Origin: Epiperipatus broadwayi
Taxonomy: Eukaryota > Onychophora > Udeonychophora > Euonychophora > Peripatidae
Length of the DNA stretch: 64,000 nucleotides
Reading direction: 5' to 3'
Assembly: GCA_028023455.1 (NCBI GenBank)
Contig: JAQFVV010006337.1
Location: 62,001-126,000 of the forward strand
Position numbers and translations under genes: made by a program. This document shows, one piece after another, positions 1-12,826 of this stretch. How positions within the stretch are numbered: position 1 is the first letter of the stretch; each line of letters starts with the position of its first letter. Below the pieces are notes generated by a model. It did not search any database. It saw nothing but the letters and a program-made list of their open reading frames with translations, and was not told the DNA's origin.

Positions 1-373
1 ATGGAGAAGTATTAAAATACTCTATTGCATAGATGTTTGTAAAATAAACTTTACAATAATAAAATTTGAATTCAACCTTAAGTAGATAAAGAAAGAGACA
101 AAAATGTAAGTATTAAATTTATAGTTTTGAGATACTTAATTCGATTATAAGTTCAAAGTAAAAGTGGTATGAAACATTGCAATCCATCTCCTACAATATG
201 TATGCAGATTTGCCACACCTACCGCGAATTTAAACATCAAATGCAGATATAATCAATACAACATATATACCTTCAAAAGAGACGAAAACATCGATCTTTA
301 ATATTTGTTACCATAAGGAGATAATTCATATTATAAGACATTTAGTTTTAATATTTGTTGTTGTATAGTAATG

Positions 374-376
<3 letters not shown>

Positions 377-440
<64 letters not shown>
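377..440. repeat. (TTA)n microsatellite
   Basis: Uninterrupted TTA/ATT trinucleotide run of about 64 bp in otherwise unremarkable AT-rich DNA. Confidence 0.95.
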
Positions 441-1249
441 TACGTGAAATAAACAATTTTATAATTTTATTAAATGATATGGTATAATTCTTTAAGCATC
501 ATTTTGAAACCATTTAAGTTCCGGTCACACTGCTAATTCACTTAAGCTTATTTACGTTATTTAAATATTTTATTATATTTGCTATTTGAATCCAATAAGT
601 TAAAAGTAGAATGCTACACAAAAATTCCTGATACACATATTCAACTTGATAGTAGTAAATGTTTACTAAAGAAAAGTCCAGAGATATTTATTACAATAAG
701 TCTTAATGAATATTTATTAATAGAAACCCGTGGTTATATAATCAATGAATAGATAGAACAGAATTATATGAATATGAAATCATTTAGTAATAAACTAGTG
801 GTTGTTGATATATTATAAAAATTATATATTATATTTTAAAAGTTTATTAATTAATATTTGAAATTCCCGAGTAATTATATATTTACATTGATTATTTATT
901 TTATTTGGAAATCTGGAATGAGTGCATTTGTGTGGGTTAGAGTTTTATAAGACTCCACCATAAGCGAATGCGTTTCCAATACACACAAATGCATCAGGGA
1001 GTGCGTGCGTTTTCAGTTCTTCTCGCTCTGATTTCCGTTTTAACACAGTTAACCTCTTACTTACCGAGTCTCTTCCAAACAAAGTCAGAATAGTTGCAAT
1101 TTGGCTAGCTCAGTGCTACCCATCATCAAAAAGGTTTAGATCGATTGTCTCGGTTTAAATACTGTTGTCTGATTTTTACATTTTCTCTTAAATTTAGAGG
1201 TTACAATAAAATAAAAATTGATATAACATTAGAATACTAGTCAAAAAAC
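441..1249. other. AT-rich DNA, no gene recognised
   Basis: No long open frame and no recognised repeat. The part at about 900-1130 is less AT-rich than its surroundings and could be an exon or an old repeat, but no frame or motif supports either. Confidence 0.5.
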
Positions 1250-1259
1250 TTAAAGGTTT

Positions 1260-1372
1260 GTCAAGGTTGTTAGCAGAGAGGTCATCACAACCGCCTTGCA
1301 AGCAAGTAGTTGGTTGCAGACGGTTGTGAGCTCGCGTCTAGGCCGATGCTATGACATATGAAAAAAAAAAAA
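1260..1372 (+). mobile_element. tRNA-derived SINE, subfamily 1
   Basis: A ~113 bp short interspersed element. It has an A-box-like stretch (TTAGCAGAGAGGTC), a degraded B-box-like stretch (GAGCTCGCGTCTAGG), a tail reading GCTATGACATATG, and a terminal A run. It is flanked by the perfect 10-bp target-site duplication TTAAAGGTTT (1250-1259 and 1373-1382), which fixes both ends and shows insertion by retrotransposition. At least five other copies lie in this window. The head resembles a Ser/Leu-type tRNA, but the body cannot fold as a functional tRNA with an intact anticodon arm that I can recognise. Confidence 0.88.
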
Positions 1373-1382
1373 TTAAAGGTTT

Positions 1383-2039
1383 CTAAAATTCTTCTACAAA
1401 TATGGTTTCATCTATTAACAAATAATGTTATATGATTTTTTTATTATTTATTGTTGCTAGTATAGCATTTAATTTTATATATATCATAAATCATAACGAT
1501 GACTTTGGAGCAACAGAATTTAATAAAAATAAAATAAAAATGCAATAATAATAATAACTGATAATGATGTTTTTGCAAAATAATATTCTCAACTGGGTAG
1601 GGTAGTAATTACATGATTATTAAAGATAAGAATTGTATCGTGTGATTATTATTAATGTTATATTAACCTGTTTGAGGGCAAATGTTTTCACGCCAAAATG
1701 TAAGTTATTGTTATTATTTTATTTTTATTTTATTTTTATTAAAAACTGTTGCTATGAAAAAACATTACTATGATTTATAAAACATTTTAAACTCATAAAA
1801 ACATTCATTTCAACAGCATATAAAGTGGATTCATTTAGTGGATTGTGGATAATAAAATTAAAATGATCAATTACTGAAAAAAAGGATTCATAATAATATT
1901 TCATTAAATTTAAAATGTAACTTGCAAATACTTTTAATGTTAATAGACTTTGAAAATGGATCACATTTAAATAAGATCAGAAAGAAAATAAACGATTCTC
2001 TACTAATAGAAAAAATCACTAGCAATTTACTAATAAATT
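1383..2039. other. AT-rich DNA, no gene recognised
   Basis: Low-complexity AT-rich sequence with scattered homopolymers. Short open frames here have no recognisable domain. Confidence 0.5.
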
Positions 2040-3545
2040 TTTAGTTGAGACAATAGAATGTATGAAGAAAAGAAAGAATATGAAGATATTTAAAAATGAT
2101 CTAATTAAAAAAATTTAATAACTAAAATAATTGACAATGACATAAAAAACATACCTAAATGATGAAGAAATATGTTTTAAAAATTATCAAAATTTTTTTT
2201 TTGAAATGTAAAACATCTTGATATTAAAATTGAATTTTTTTGGCAATATGGAAAAGAAGTCATTATTATAAAAAAAAAAATATCATGCAATGTGTGGGAA
2301 AAAAACTCTATTGCAATAAATAGTAAAAATAACCGAAATGGTTTCTATGCATCCAATTAAGTCTTTAAAAATACAACACCTTTAAAATATTATGCAAATC
2401 TTGTAAATATTTTTTTTAAAAAAAAGCAGAAAGAATATAAAGAAATAATTAATAAAGTTTTATTTCAAATGTCAAAATGATAAAAATTAATCATATGATT
2501 AGAATAAAGCGGCAGTGATTTAATCTTTAAAAATTTGAAAAATATGATAATAAAAATTACAAACATAACAATCTTTTATTAATTCTATATAATATCCTTG
2601 CTAAGATCATAATAACTCATCTGTAGAGCACATTGAATTCAAACCAGCTATTGAATTTTAAATTGGTTGTAATATATTAGATCACATTCAAATATTAAAA
2701 AGTATTATAGAACAGATCAATAAATATTAATTGTTATTTTGTACTAATTTTATTGTAGAAACGATTCTTTGGTAATAATAGGTTTGATCCATAAAGACAT
2801 ATAAGCACATATTGTCAAATTAAAAAAAAAAATATCAAAATATAATAATAGTGATTGGACTATAAGATGACACAAAAAAGGTTAACATGAATTAGAATCT
2901 AAGACAGAATGATTGCAGATTTTTAACACATTTTTACAGCAGTTTTATGGAAAGTATCTTGAGAATTAAAATAAAAAGCTGTGAAAATAAAAATAAATGA
3001 AGATTATTTTAAGTCCAACTGTAGCAGATAGTGTAGTTGCTTTTTTAAATTAATGCTTAAGAGCTTCACAAGACCTATCAGATGAAAAGTAACTAAAGAT
3101 AAGTGTTAGCAACAGTAAAACATTTTTCAATGGTTTTCCAATATACAATTTAATACATGTTTATACCAAATACTTACAACGAATCTGATACTTGGGTAAT
3201 TAAAAAAATAGTAATAAAAACACTAGACTACATTGAAAAATATAACGATATATATTTATAAGATTATCAAACAGTGACCTTATTCACAAAAATACATATT
3301 TGTAACTGATAATTTTTATAGAATTAAGAAGCCATAAATAGAATTGAACTAATTAATGGTCTTAAACTGAATCCTAAGAAATTATAAAAAACTTAAAAAT
3401 AGCTAACATGTAACATAGATAAGGAACTGGAAAGTGATGATAATATAAAAGATATTCGTAAATCGGAAAAAATGGATCAAACTAACAAAGGTTTTATTCT
3501 GCACTGGATTTATAGTATTTGAAAATGATTATTATTATACATATA
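2040..3545 (+). pseudogene. Degenerate RTE-like LINE relic (linker, RT and C-terminus fragments)
   Basis: Broken by many stops and frameshifts, but conceptual translation follows the order of the minus-strand LINE at 22.3-25.2 kb. Near 2060-2110 it reads MKKRKNMKIFKND, like MKKRRNMEIYKNG in the other copy. Near 2640-2740 it keeps DHIQILKSIIEQINKY, the RT segment before the first catalytic block. Near 3030-3140 it reads DLSDEK and SKTFFNGF, like LSNES and SKVMFNGF just after the FADD box. Near 3490-3530 it ends GFILHWIYS, like TFILQWIVN at the LINE C-terminus. The endonuclease is missing and the interior is shortened. This was a non-LTR retrotransposon making cDNA by target-primed reverse transcription; this copy is dead and older than the minus-strand copy. 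Confidence 0.72.
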
Positions 3546-4307
3546 TATATACTTTCTTTATAATACCGTAAAATTAACTTTATTATAATGTGATAAATTT
3601 TTACTTTTTTATTTATTTATATATCTTTTCTTCTTATTTTATTTACTTTTTTTTTTTTTTTTTGCGTTTTGTATAGTTAAATTTCTGGCTAAATGTGTCA
3701 TGGAAACTTAAAATATTAATGAAATTGTGATTTTATCCGTTTTTTCTCCCCAAATTTTTTTCAATAATCATTTTTTATGATTTTAGTAATAGTTTAGAGA
3801 ATTGCATGCATTAGATTTCGTGTTTTCAAAATTAAGATGTAATATCTCTTCTGTATTTATCGAATTTCCGGCTTACTTGATAACATTTTACAAATAAATA
3901 AAAAAACTTTTTAAAAAATAAACAAACACATACACACATATATATCTACTTATAGATAGGATTATTATTAATTAGACATTTTTAATGTTTATTTCTTTAA
4001 TATTTTTATATCTTTTAATGTTTAATAACTTAATCTGAAATTTTTCTGTCAATACAATTTTTGATGTCTTTTCTGCAGGTATTTTTTTCGCACATTTTCA
4101 GTGACTTTCATATTATTTAATTGCACTCTTTGTTAACATTATTTGTTAACGTTTTTTAGTTCTAAGTATTTCTTTATATATTTTTTTAAATATAAATTTC
4201 TTTTTTCATATACTTTATTAATATTTTTAAACTTTTCTTCAGCATATACTATCAAATAAACTAAAAGGTTTCTATATCAGTTTTGAGTTCAATGATTTAC
4301 AGAATAC
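3546..4307. other. AT-rich DNA, no gene recognised
   Basis: T-rich low-complexity sequence directly after the LINE relic, beginning with a short AT/ATT run that may be its simple-sequence tail. No coding or RNA feature seen. Confidence 0.5.
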
Positions 4308-4418
4308 TTTTTTTTTTCATATGTCATAGCATCGGCCGGAAGGCGAACTCACAACCGTCTGCAACCAACTACTTGCTTGCAAGGCAACTGCGATGATCTC
4401 TCAGCTAACAACGCTTTA
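4308..4418 (-). mobile_element. tRNA-derived SINE, subfamily 1
   Basis: Minus-strand copy of the same SINE as at 1260. On the minus strand it reads from GCGTTGTTAGCTGAGAG through TTGCAAGCAAGTAGTTGG and GCTATGACATATG to an A run (the T run at 4308-4318 on the plus strand). I could not find a convincing flanking duplication, so the outer limits are approximate. Confidence 0.85.
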
Positions 4419-5544
4419 AATTAGTCAGATATTGCAGTTCCCTTACGGTGTTTTTTTCTCATTATAATTAATGTGTAAATTGTTTCTCCAAGAGTCATAA
4501 AATACCTGTTTAAGGAGTGTAAAGCTATAGAAATATTGCTTATTTGTTTATTCTTTTTAATCTTCATTTGCAACATTTTACAACAACAAATATTTAAATG
4601 TAATGTTTAATCAAAGCATATTGATAATTAAAATCTATATTATTTACAAACAGTATTTTGTATAATAGATGTGTTTATAAATAGAGAAATAATATCAAGT
4701 AAAAGTGATTTATATTAAAAGAATTGATCAAAAGTATTTTACTATATTAAAACTTCTAGAAAAACTATAAAATATAAGAGAAAAAATATTGGTGTGATAT
4801 AGAAAGAAAAAAAATCTTGTTTATCTACAAACAAAGAATATAAAATGGTAGATTAACAGTAATGAAACTGATACATATGGAAGAAAGTAAGAAAAGACGT
4901 AAGTATGCATATTCAAAATCAAAAGAGATTGCATATTAGGAACTTACAAGAATATAAGTAACATAACACCAGACTCACAAGTAAAAGTTATAAATTAAAT
5001 AGTTAATTATATCAACATAAAAAATATTCATAATTGTCCAACACTATAATATGTGTTTTGATAAATAACTGAATTCTTATTAGGTTGACTCTATAGTGTA
5101 ATATTGTAGACAGAGTGAAATTAGAAATGCAGATTCCATACGAAAGTAAAACAAGTAATTTAAATTTTGGAAAAATGCATATCTACAGATATATATATGA
5201 TTAAATTAAGTAGCAGAAACAATATACAATATTAATTAAAGTAATAAGCTTCCAACATTTAAGAGCTTTTACACTAATACAATGTGTTTCAGTATCAAAG
5301 CTATCTATTTAATGAATTAAAGATGAATTCACTTGTATTCATATTTGGATAGTAAATTACACAGTAATTCTTACTATTGTTAATTTCATCTCAGCAATGA
5401 GATTCTCACAAGTCCACTCAAAATAGTTCAATTCAAATTATATATATATAATTGAAATAATAAATTTAACGTACCTGTCAAGCAGAAAAATAATGTCATA
5501 TATCAAATTTTTTGTGATTGTATGCTATCATATATAGGTGAATC
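4419..5544. other. AT-rich DNA, no gene recognised
   Basis: No open frame of note. Its end may include older, unrecognisable parts of the PLE fragment that follows. Confidence 0.45.
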
Positions 5545-5554
5545 TAGGTGCAGT

Positions 5555-5940
5555 ATTGAAAAAATATTGAAGAGCATGAATTGTTATATAAGCATGTAAA
5601 AAGTAAAAATAATGGTGATTTAATATCTCCTTCAGTTTTCTTTGATGTGAAAGAACATGTAAATATAAATTTAAATTTGATTTTGAAAATTGGAAAATTC
5701 TTCATGAAGAGAGAAACCATAGTAAAAGAAAAAATTAAAGCAATTTTTATAAACAGGATTAAAATGCATTTAATAAATCGACAAGCTGCTAACATTAAAA
5801 TACAAGATTCGTGGAATTTGAATTGATGACGTTTGATTCCACTTTTGTTTTTTGAATTTAATGGCAGTTGAGGTAGGTTTAAGAAATTAACTGAAAGTAC
5901 TTCTGCGGATTTAAGGATTGTTTGTAATAATTTGTAAACT
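5555..5940 (+). pseudogene. 3'-terminal fragment of a Penelope-like element (older family)
   Basis: Shares a long diverged match with 40.98-41.22 kb and 42.47-42.76 kb, the flanks of a Penelope-like RT relic. An 81-codon open frame (5581-5826) reads ILKIGKFFMKRETIVKEKIK then INRQAANIKIQDSWNLN. This basic, Ile/Asn-rich stretch could be the C-terminal end of a GIY-YIG-type region, but no GIY or YIG signature remains. The shared 3' part ends in TTAACTGAAAGTACTTCTGC (about 5898-5917), the most conserved block of the family. It is probably an isolated 3' end left by a truncated insertion. Family assignment rests on context, not on a catalytic motif. Confidence 0.5.
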
Positions 5941-6290
5941 GTTAAATTTATTATTTCAATTCTAATTACAATTTTGTTTTTTTTAATTAACGGACATTTT
6001 ATTTATTTTACATATATATATATATATATTATAATTTATAAATAGTATGCCAGAAACTCATTTACATAAACTCAATTACTACACATATGATTATTATGAG
6101 AAACTTATGAAACATACATTTAGATATAAATAGCTTCCAAAATACATATAAACATAAGCTTAGATTTGTAAAGTTAATGTATCTATCTAGTCTAACTGCA
6201 AATATGTATGCAGCAAGGTATTCACTGCTATTGAAGTGTGGAATACCTTTTAAATTTATTAATACTTATTTTAAAATAAATTTGATAAGT

Positions 6291-6291
6291 C

Positions 6292-6323
<32 letters not shown>

Positions 6324-6324
6324 C

Positions 6325-6366
<42 letters not shown>

Positions 6367-6386
6367 CATGTATATATATATATATT
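6291..6386. repeat. (AT)n microsatellite with repeated ATTATTCATG interruptions
   Basis: AT dinucleotide array broken twice by the same ATTATTCATG unit, so it is partly a higher-order repeat. The open frame through it encodes only Ile-Tyr repeats and is not a gene. Confidence 0.95.
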
Positions 6387-6594
6387 GTAGTGATCAGATT
6401 AGCATATTTGATAATTTACATTTATCTTTATTTACAAAAATTACATGAGTGCCACCTTTCTTTAGACAACAGGAAATAAACCTACATATTTATATTGAAA
6501 ACAATATTTTATTCCACAGATTAATGATGATCATCACATAGAATAGCTATTTGTAATGCCAGACTAGATCATGGAGAACGCAAGTTACTCCTGA

Positions 6595-6848
6595 TGAATG
6601 AGGGTTAACCAAACAATATTACATTTTAAAAAAGTTAAATTATGTAACAATAGTTTAATCATAAAATATAATCATTAATTAATATACAATTTCTTTTCTA
6701 TTAACAAAATTCTTTTATGCATACACATTATTGACTTTTTTTTTTATAAACAAGCAGAAACACAATTGTTATACATAAATGTCAAAGGTTTCCTTATTAG
6801 GTTATTTATAATCTTCATTTACATTAGTATTAATATATTTATAGATAA
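6595..6848. repeat. Dispersed repeat, copy 1 (see 13296-13520)
   Basis: Matches 13296-13520 along most of its length: shared blocks include ATTAATTAATATACA, AAGCAG, ACATAAATGT and TAATCTTCATTTACATTA. The second copy runs into an RTE-like LINE 3' end, so the repeat may be part of a LINE body or a frequent insertion site. No coding potential is clear. Confidence 0.6.
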
Positions 6849-7240
6849 ATACATCAAATTCCAACTTCAAAATAACTTAAAACGCAACTTTACACATGCA
6901 TAAACCCATAAATATAAAATATTTTTTTGATTCACATGTTTTCTAATACCAACATACATATATTCTACATGGATAAACATCAATGCTATCCTTATAACAA
7001 TAATTATGAGAAATAGTCTTCTTTAGATCGTAATCCTAATTCAATAAATTACAACCAATATAGGAGTGGCCTCTTGGTTCTATTTTAATTCAATAAAACA
7101 TCTTTATTTAACAATAATTATGATGGTGGCCTTTTGAGTCAAACCCTATTGCAATTAAACCACAATATGTATAGAATGGCTCACTCTGATATTGATCACT
7201 AATTCACAAAAACTAGAGAGAATTATATTCTCCCATATGG

Positions 7241-7490
7241 ATGAATATACATAACTTTTTAACAGTGAACAAACATCAGCATATATTATACCGATCAAAA
7301 CATGTTTATCCACCTAATATGGGCTGGAACTCACAAAATGTATTTCAAACCCAGTCAAGCCTGAGATTTAGGTCAGGGACTATCCTGTATTCGAACCCAC
7401 TCTCTAAGCCCCAGATCAAACACCTAATGGATAACATAACAATGATGGCACATGAAATTTAATTTAAAATCCAGCCCACTAGCAGAGTGG
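7241..7490. other. Unrecognised, less AT-rich block
   Basis: A block with clearly more G+C than its flanks. A 73-codon open frame (7241-7462) reads through it without a recognised motif. It contains a TTCGAACCC stretch resembling a pol III B box, but no A box at a suitable distance was seen. It may be an unrecognised repeat. Confidence 0.3.
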
Positions 7491-7779
7491 AGAAGACAAT
7501 AAGACACAATATTAACTAAATTAAAATATGCATATACTTAGTTGTTGGCATGGAAGTGGAAAAAAAAATTTGAACTACTCAGAAAAGTTAGTTAATAAAA
7601 ATTAGTTTAATATAACGAGAAATTATTTATATATATTATGAATTAATTGTGTGAATGAGCAAGCGGTCTACCAAATGATAGATAATTACATATTGTCATT
7701 CATGCCATTATTTCTCATATGCTCTTTTATTAACTAAATGACATATAGTATAAATAAACACACATCTTTGGTGGGTATA

Positions 7780-7870
7780 GTATCAAGATGCCAATCAATT
7801 ATTAGAAAATTACATAATATTGCCATTAATACTTTGATTTATGGTTCTGAAACATGGTGACTAACATATG
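7780..7870 (+). pseudogene. Small RTE-like LINE fragment (post-RT region)
   Basis: Translation gives INTLIYGSETW, closely resembling LPVLIYGSETWAL in the minus-strand LINE at 22.7 kb, a conserved stretch downstream of the RT catalytic domain. The reading frame is lost on both sides. Sequence to about 8150 may be further LINE remnants, but I cannot show it. Confidence 0.5.
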
Positions 7871-8639
7871 ATTTTGGGGAGCATTCTGGGGATTCATTAC
7901 AGATATAATATAAGCTATTTTCATGCCATTATGGCTATGAAAATAAATAAAACACATTTGAAAAATACATTTAATTTTATGACAAAATATTTATTAAAAA
8001 AAAAAACATTTAAAAGACAGAACACTTGATTTTCCCCAGGGCAGATACTCTTAAATACATAAATACTAAATTGCAATGGTGGGATTGTATAAGACTGAAA
8101 TAAATTTAATTAATAAAACTGGAAGTAGTTGGTATTTTTATATATTTTGAGCAGAGGGAAATTTTAATATTAGAGTATTAAAACTGGTTTATTATAATGA
8201 TTGGATAGATCAAAGAGTCTTACCATATCTGCACTACAGGGTGCCACTAGGCTACTTGAACCTAGAAAATTTATAGAGTAGGCAGATACATGCTGTTAAG
8301 ATCCAAATTTTACATATGTATTTTATTCCGACCATCAGCCCATGCCACTAGCTCAGTGAGACACAGAGATTTATAAAATATAACATTTTTAAAATATCTT
8401 TTCAATATTAATAAAAATAAAAGAAGCCACTGCCATTAATTAACATACAAACATTTATTAATGCACATATAAATAAAATTGAGGAACAAAATTTATTATT
8501 TTAGGTTGGTTATTAATGTTTAAATTTAAATTTTTATTTTAAACAATCAGCACAGATGAATTTGATAATATTTTTAAGAGTGTCGAGTATGAATAAACTA
8601 CATAGATTGCATTTGAAAAAAAATTCTATCTCTTATTTA

Positions 8640-9040
8640 ACCTTAGGCCAAAAGTTCGCAGTCAAACCAACATCAATCCATCTGATACATTGATGTATTC
8701 AATGCAGCATGAATATGACAGCACAAATACCATACTGTCAGGAATGTGCATTTGAACAGCATGGTTATAGAAGACATTGACTTTTGTGCAGTACAGGAAT
8801 ACTACATCTGTCTGGTGAGAAGAACAATAAAAAACTCCATAGGAAAGGACTGCATTTTCTATCTAACTATCCCATTCCATAGACAAAGGGGTGATCCAAG
8901 GAGCAGGGAATATTGTCTGTCTCCGATGGTCAATAAGAAAGGCTTATTTCACCTGAGTGCAGCATATAAGGTGATCCTGCACATAGCAGGCCTCATACTA
9001 CATTTACTAATTACACCAATATATCCAATCCATTGACCCA
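8640..9040. other. Unrecognised, less AT-rich block with a 96-codon open frame
   Basis: Open frame on the plus strand at 8746-9036, starting MHLNSMVIEDIDFCAV. Composition is closer to coding than the flanks, and the region holds no microsatellite. I recognise no domain, signal or splice structure. It could be an eroded transposon or a chance frame; no host-gene claim is made. Confidence 0.25.
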
Positions 9041-10115
9041 ATTTAACTACGAAACAAATAACCTAAGATTTACTCTCCCTTAATTAAACTAATATAACTT
9101 TACAAATCTATGCAGCCTTTCACACCCGACTTAAATTTAGCATCTATTAAGTTTAGTTTAACAAAAATCATAAAACTTAAAGGAACAAAAAAAATAAATG
9201 GAAATTATTTTTAGCAAACTCAAATGTATAAAAATTAAACATTAATAATTGATTTGAAAAGTCAGATTAAAGTTCATTTAAAAAAAAAAATTAGGCTTAG
9301 CTTGTCAAATCTTGAAAGTTTTTAATTATTTTTTCTTAAACTTTTTCCATTTATATCTTACAATAGAAGAGCTCCTGGTTCCTGCTGCCAATTCCTGTGA
9401 AGACTTTCATGGAAGACAGGTCTGTTGTTCTGGAGGTGGCCTTAGCTGATTCAATCCTGGTACTATTTAATTGCAGTACCCATTTGATTCAGGGTCTGCA
9501 ACAGTACCATTCATAATTCAACAATCATTTTGTTTGAAAGAAGTGAGAGAGTATGACAAGTGTGTCTTATCACCCCTCTCAAAAATAATCAAGCTGGAAC
9601 TGTTTTTAATTTGGATATTTTTCTTTTTATAGTAATCCTCCGGATTCATTGAACATAGTTTCCTGTTCCAATCATTTTCATTAAGGTCCGAGCAATGGTT
9701 TGTTGCTTTTATTGGACATCTAATTTTTTTTGTTCTCTTATCTATATCTTTCATCTGACTTTTTTATATAAGAGCCCCAAGGGCTAGTTTGCTTTTTGTT
9801 TAATTTATAAAACAATCATTTCCATTTACGGAGATTACATAGAATCTTTTAACAAAAATATTTTATCTTTAGATCTTGTACTTTTTTTATAAAAATTCTT
9901 TTTTTTTATTTTAAAAAGAAAATAATACTTTTAAAGTTTTCATTCCATCTGTGTGATATATTATATACGTTAAACAACTTTTAATTTTCAGTTTTTATAT
10001 TAAGTTTTTTTCTTTTTAATAAATCAATTTTTATTTATAATCTTTTTATTTTAATTTAAAATAATGTAATGGCATATTATATATCATTACATTATGAAGC
10101 AAAAGAAATAATAAT
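9041..10115. other. AT-rich DNA, no gene recognised
   Basis: A less AT-rich stretch at 9360-9500 has no identifiable feature. The minus-strand 78-codon frame at 9518-9754 (MKDIDKRTKKIRCPIK...) shows no known motif. Confidence 0.45.
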
Positions 10116-10375
10116 ACCAAGAAGTTTGCAATGCTGACATCAGCAAAGAAATAAGAGGAAATGGTCGTGCTTCTGAATGAGAACGAAGTTTAAGCTCCCT
10201 TTCTTAGGTCAGTGCTTAGTAAAGAGTGAATAGACATAGCATGTCCCAGGCTGTACTGGAACAACTGACACCAGAGGCCTTTTTATAAAAGTGTGGTTCT
10301 GGGAAGGTCAACTGTCCATGGAACAGGAAATGAGAAGAAATCTATGGGTTTAAACTTATTGCAACCCCTAGATTA
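10116..10375. other. Unrecognised, less AT-rich block
   Basis: About 260 bp with markedly more G+C than the flanks and no open frame of note. It ends with GGGTTTAAAC...CAACCC, a weak B-box-like hairpin, but no SINE family here matches it. Likely an old unrecognised repeat. Confidence 0.3.
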
Positions 10376-10377
10376 GA

Positions 10378-10472
10378 AGCACGTATATATATATATAATA
10401 TAAATTCATCTACATAAAATATATATAAGCACGTATATATATATATAATATAAATTCATCTACATAAAATCC
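10378..10472. repeat. Tandem duplication of a ~51 bp unit
   Basis: Two near-identical copies of a unit beginning AGCACGTATATATATATA and ending ATTCATCTACATAAAAT lie in direct succession. Confidence 0.9.
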
Positions 10473-12540
10473 TTAATTTTCAGTAAACAAGGTTAATTAT
10501 AAACAAATAGATGATGGATACAATTAAATTACTAATTATGATTATTTAAGTCTTACTTGGACAATTTATGCATGAACATCAAACATCACATTTTACATTT
10601 TCATTATTTCCTCATTCTTTCTTTTTAAAGTAATAATTTATATAAAATAATATATACTTACATATATTAAGGACAGTTGTTACAATATTATTTACATATA
10701 TATCTGAATGACCCCCCCCCTTTTTTTTTTTTTAAAAACTGACAATTTTTATATATAATATTCATATTGCTTAATTAAATATAACTCAAATAGTTATGAC
10801 AAAATTTAACTTGTCTTTTAAATACCAAACTTACAAAAATTCAGCATATATGTGCTTGAGTGTATCAGTATTATTAGACAGAGTGGAGAGTGGTGGGTTG
10901 TGTGAAAGTCTGTGCTCATATACCCTATATATTGCATATATAGACACAGACATATAATAAACCTGTGTTTCAGTTAAAAATTAACTATTGTGATTTTTTT
11001 TCTTTCTGATAGACAAATTGAATTACAACATGTTTTCGCAAGTTTTATCTATGTGATTTGAAGTAACTACTGTTGTGTATTTTCACCAGAGTTATTTGAA
11101 ATAGTCCAAGTATTAGACATCCAAACTAGATTTGCTGGCTGTTGGTAATGCTATTCCTTTTTTATTTACAAAGCTATTAAGGTCCAGTAGGATTTAAATA
11201 AATTAATATCCCAGTTTGTTTATAAAAGAAAAAAAGCTGATTTTATTAAACTTAGTTCTTTTTTGAACAACTCGTTTTACATTTGTTTATCTTTAACAAA
11301 AAAAAATAAATTTGCATATCACTTTGATTGCTAGAATAGATTGTTAATTTCAATATATATATAAACAACAACAAAAAAAGGGATTCTACTTATTTAAAGT
11401 TATTTTTATGTCCAGTAAACATTTTATAAGCTGTTTAACCAACCATTCATTGGTCAATAAAGTAACATCATTTAGCTATAATTAGATAGTAACGTCTATT
11501 TGGGGACTTTTTCTTCGTGGCAACTATGGAGAAAAAGCAATTGGTGTGGGAGAAAATTGTGTTTTATTTTTTCCCAATTGTAAAGTTAAAATTGAATGAA
11601 ATTCTTTATTTCCCTAGCTTTTTGTAAATATAATACATCCATATGATAAATAGATTTAATGTTTAATTCATGCTGTGAGATTTTTTTTATACAATAGATT
11701 GATCAGTATGGGAGGCAAGTTTTGTTTCAGTTTTTATATTAACTGTACATCCACTTCATTTAGGGAATATGATAAACTCTGCTCTATTTTAATTTGTATT
11801 TGTTTATCTAGATGATAGATTATAGATAGCCTTAGTTATATCAGACTTTTTTGTTCCATCTTCCTTTTGTCAGGAGCCTTCAGGCTTATCTTCATGTATT
11901 TTGGTATTTAGTTTTAACAATTCCTGCTTTCTTTCAATTTCTTTTCAGTAATTTAAGTTCATTATCATCTACTTGCTTTAATTTAACATGTTCGTTTTTT
12001 GTTATTTGTTCTGTTCATGTTCTATTTCAAGTTCTTATTAAATTCATCACATAATTTTATTTTTTTCTCTGAATTTAAAGCAATTGAGCTTGTCTATTGT
12101 CCATTGTTTGATCCAATGTTTTTCTTGAAGTTGTATGTGCTCATTTTTAGCTCAATGTCTATTTGCTTTAAATCATCTACTTTTTGATCTGATTAAATAG
12201 TTTGCAAAAATTATCCACCAATTTTTGATTATTTTTCATAATTCAGTTTATTTGCCCTAACTTTTTTTATTATTCTGTGTTAATAATGCTTAACGTCTGC
12301 ATTATGTCTAATACTAATGATATTTCAGTACTCTCTTACATTTTTATCTCTTTATTAATGTTATTATGCTTTATTTGTTTGTATGAATCTTTATCTAGAT
12401 AGACATTGTCTATATCAGAAGTATTCAAGCTATCTTTTTCTTTCAGGAATGTTTGCTTCCATCATTGCCTGAAGCTCTTCATTTTTTTTCATTTTCCATT
12501 TTATTAGTCCTTAAAATTTTTAATGTAATTATTATTTCAA
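10473..12540. other. AT-rich, T-skewed DNA without recognised genes
   Basis: Long low-complexity stretch with homopolymers (a C run followed by a T run near 10709-10731). The two short plus frames at 11851-12187 are Phe/Leu-rich translations of T-rich DNA and are not supported as genes. Confidence 0.5.
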
Positions 12541-12680
12541 TAGGATGATAACTGCATACACCACAAACTTATTATTTTAAATTGATTATAACTGGATACT
12601 CAATAAAATGATATCAATCTGATCATAACTGGATACACTACAAACTTATTATTTCAATATGATTGTAAGCGATATGATAT
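12541..12680. repeat. Diverged tandem duplication, ~77 bp unit
   Basis: The block GATAACTGCATACACCACAA...TTATTATTT recurs as CATAACTGGATACACTACAA...TTATTATTT about 77 bp later, with a partial third start (GATTGTAAG). Copies differ at several positions. Confidence 0.65.
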
Positions 12681-12826
12681 GATACACTAAGATGCCTTTT
12701 TTTCAGAGTCAAGAATCTCTCAACCACTATATTCAGTTTCCTATTAGCCATCTTACTTTCCCTTTTCATTCACCACCTCAAAGTTTTTTTACATATTCTT
12801 CACTTTCCTTCTCCATCATATTTCCA

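Noticed and set aside
6177-6479. 100-codon plus-strand open frame
   Set aside because: Mostly Ile-Tyr repeats from the (AT)n array; no start context or domain.
6580-6615. CCTGATGAATGAGG as a hammerhead core
   Set aside because: No GAAA box follows and no stem II can form.
8746-9036. Possible host gene exon (96 codons)
   Set aside because: No domain or convincing splice structure; reported only as an unexplained block.
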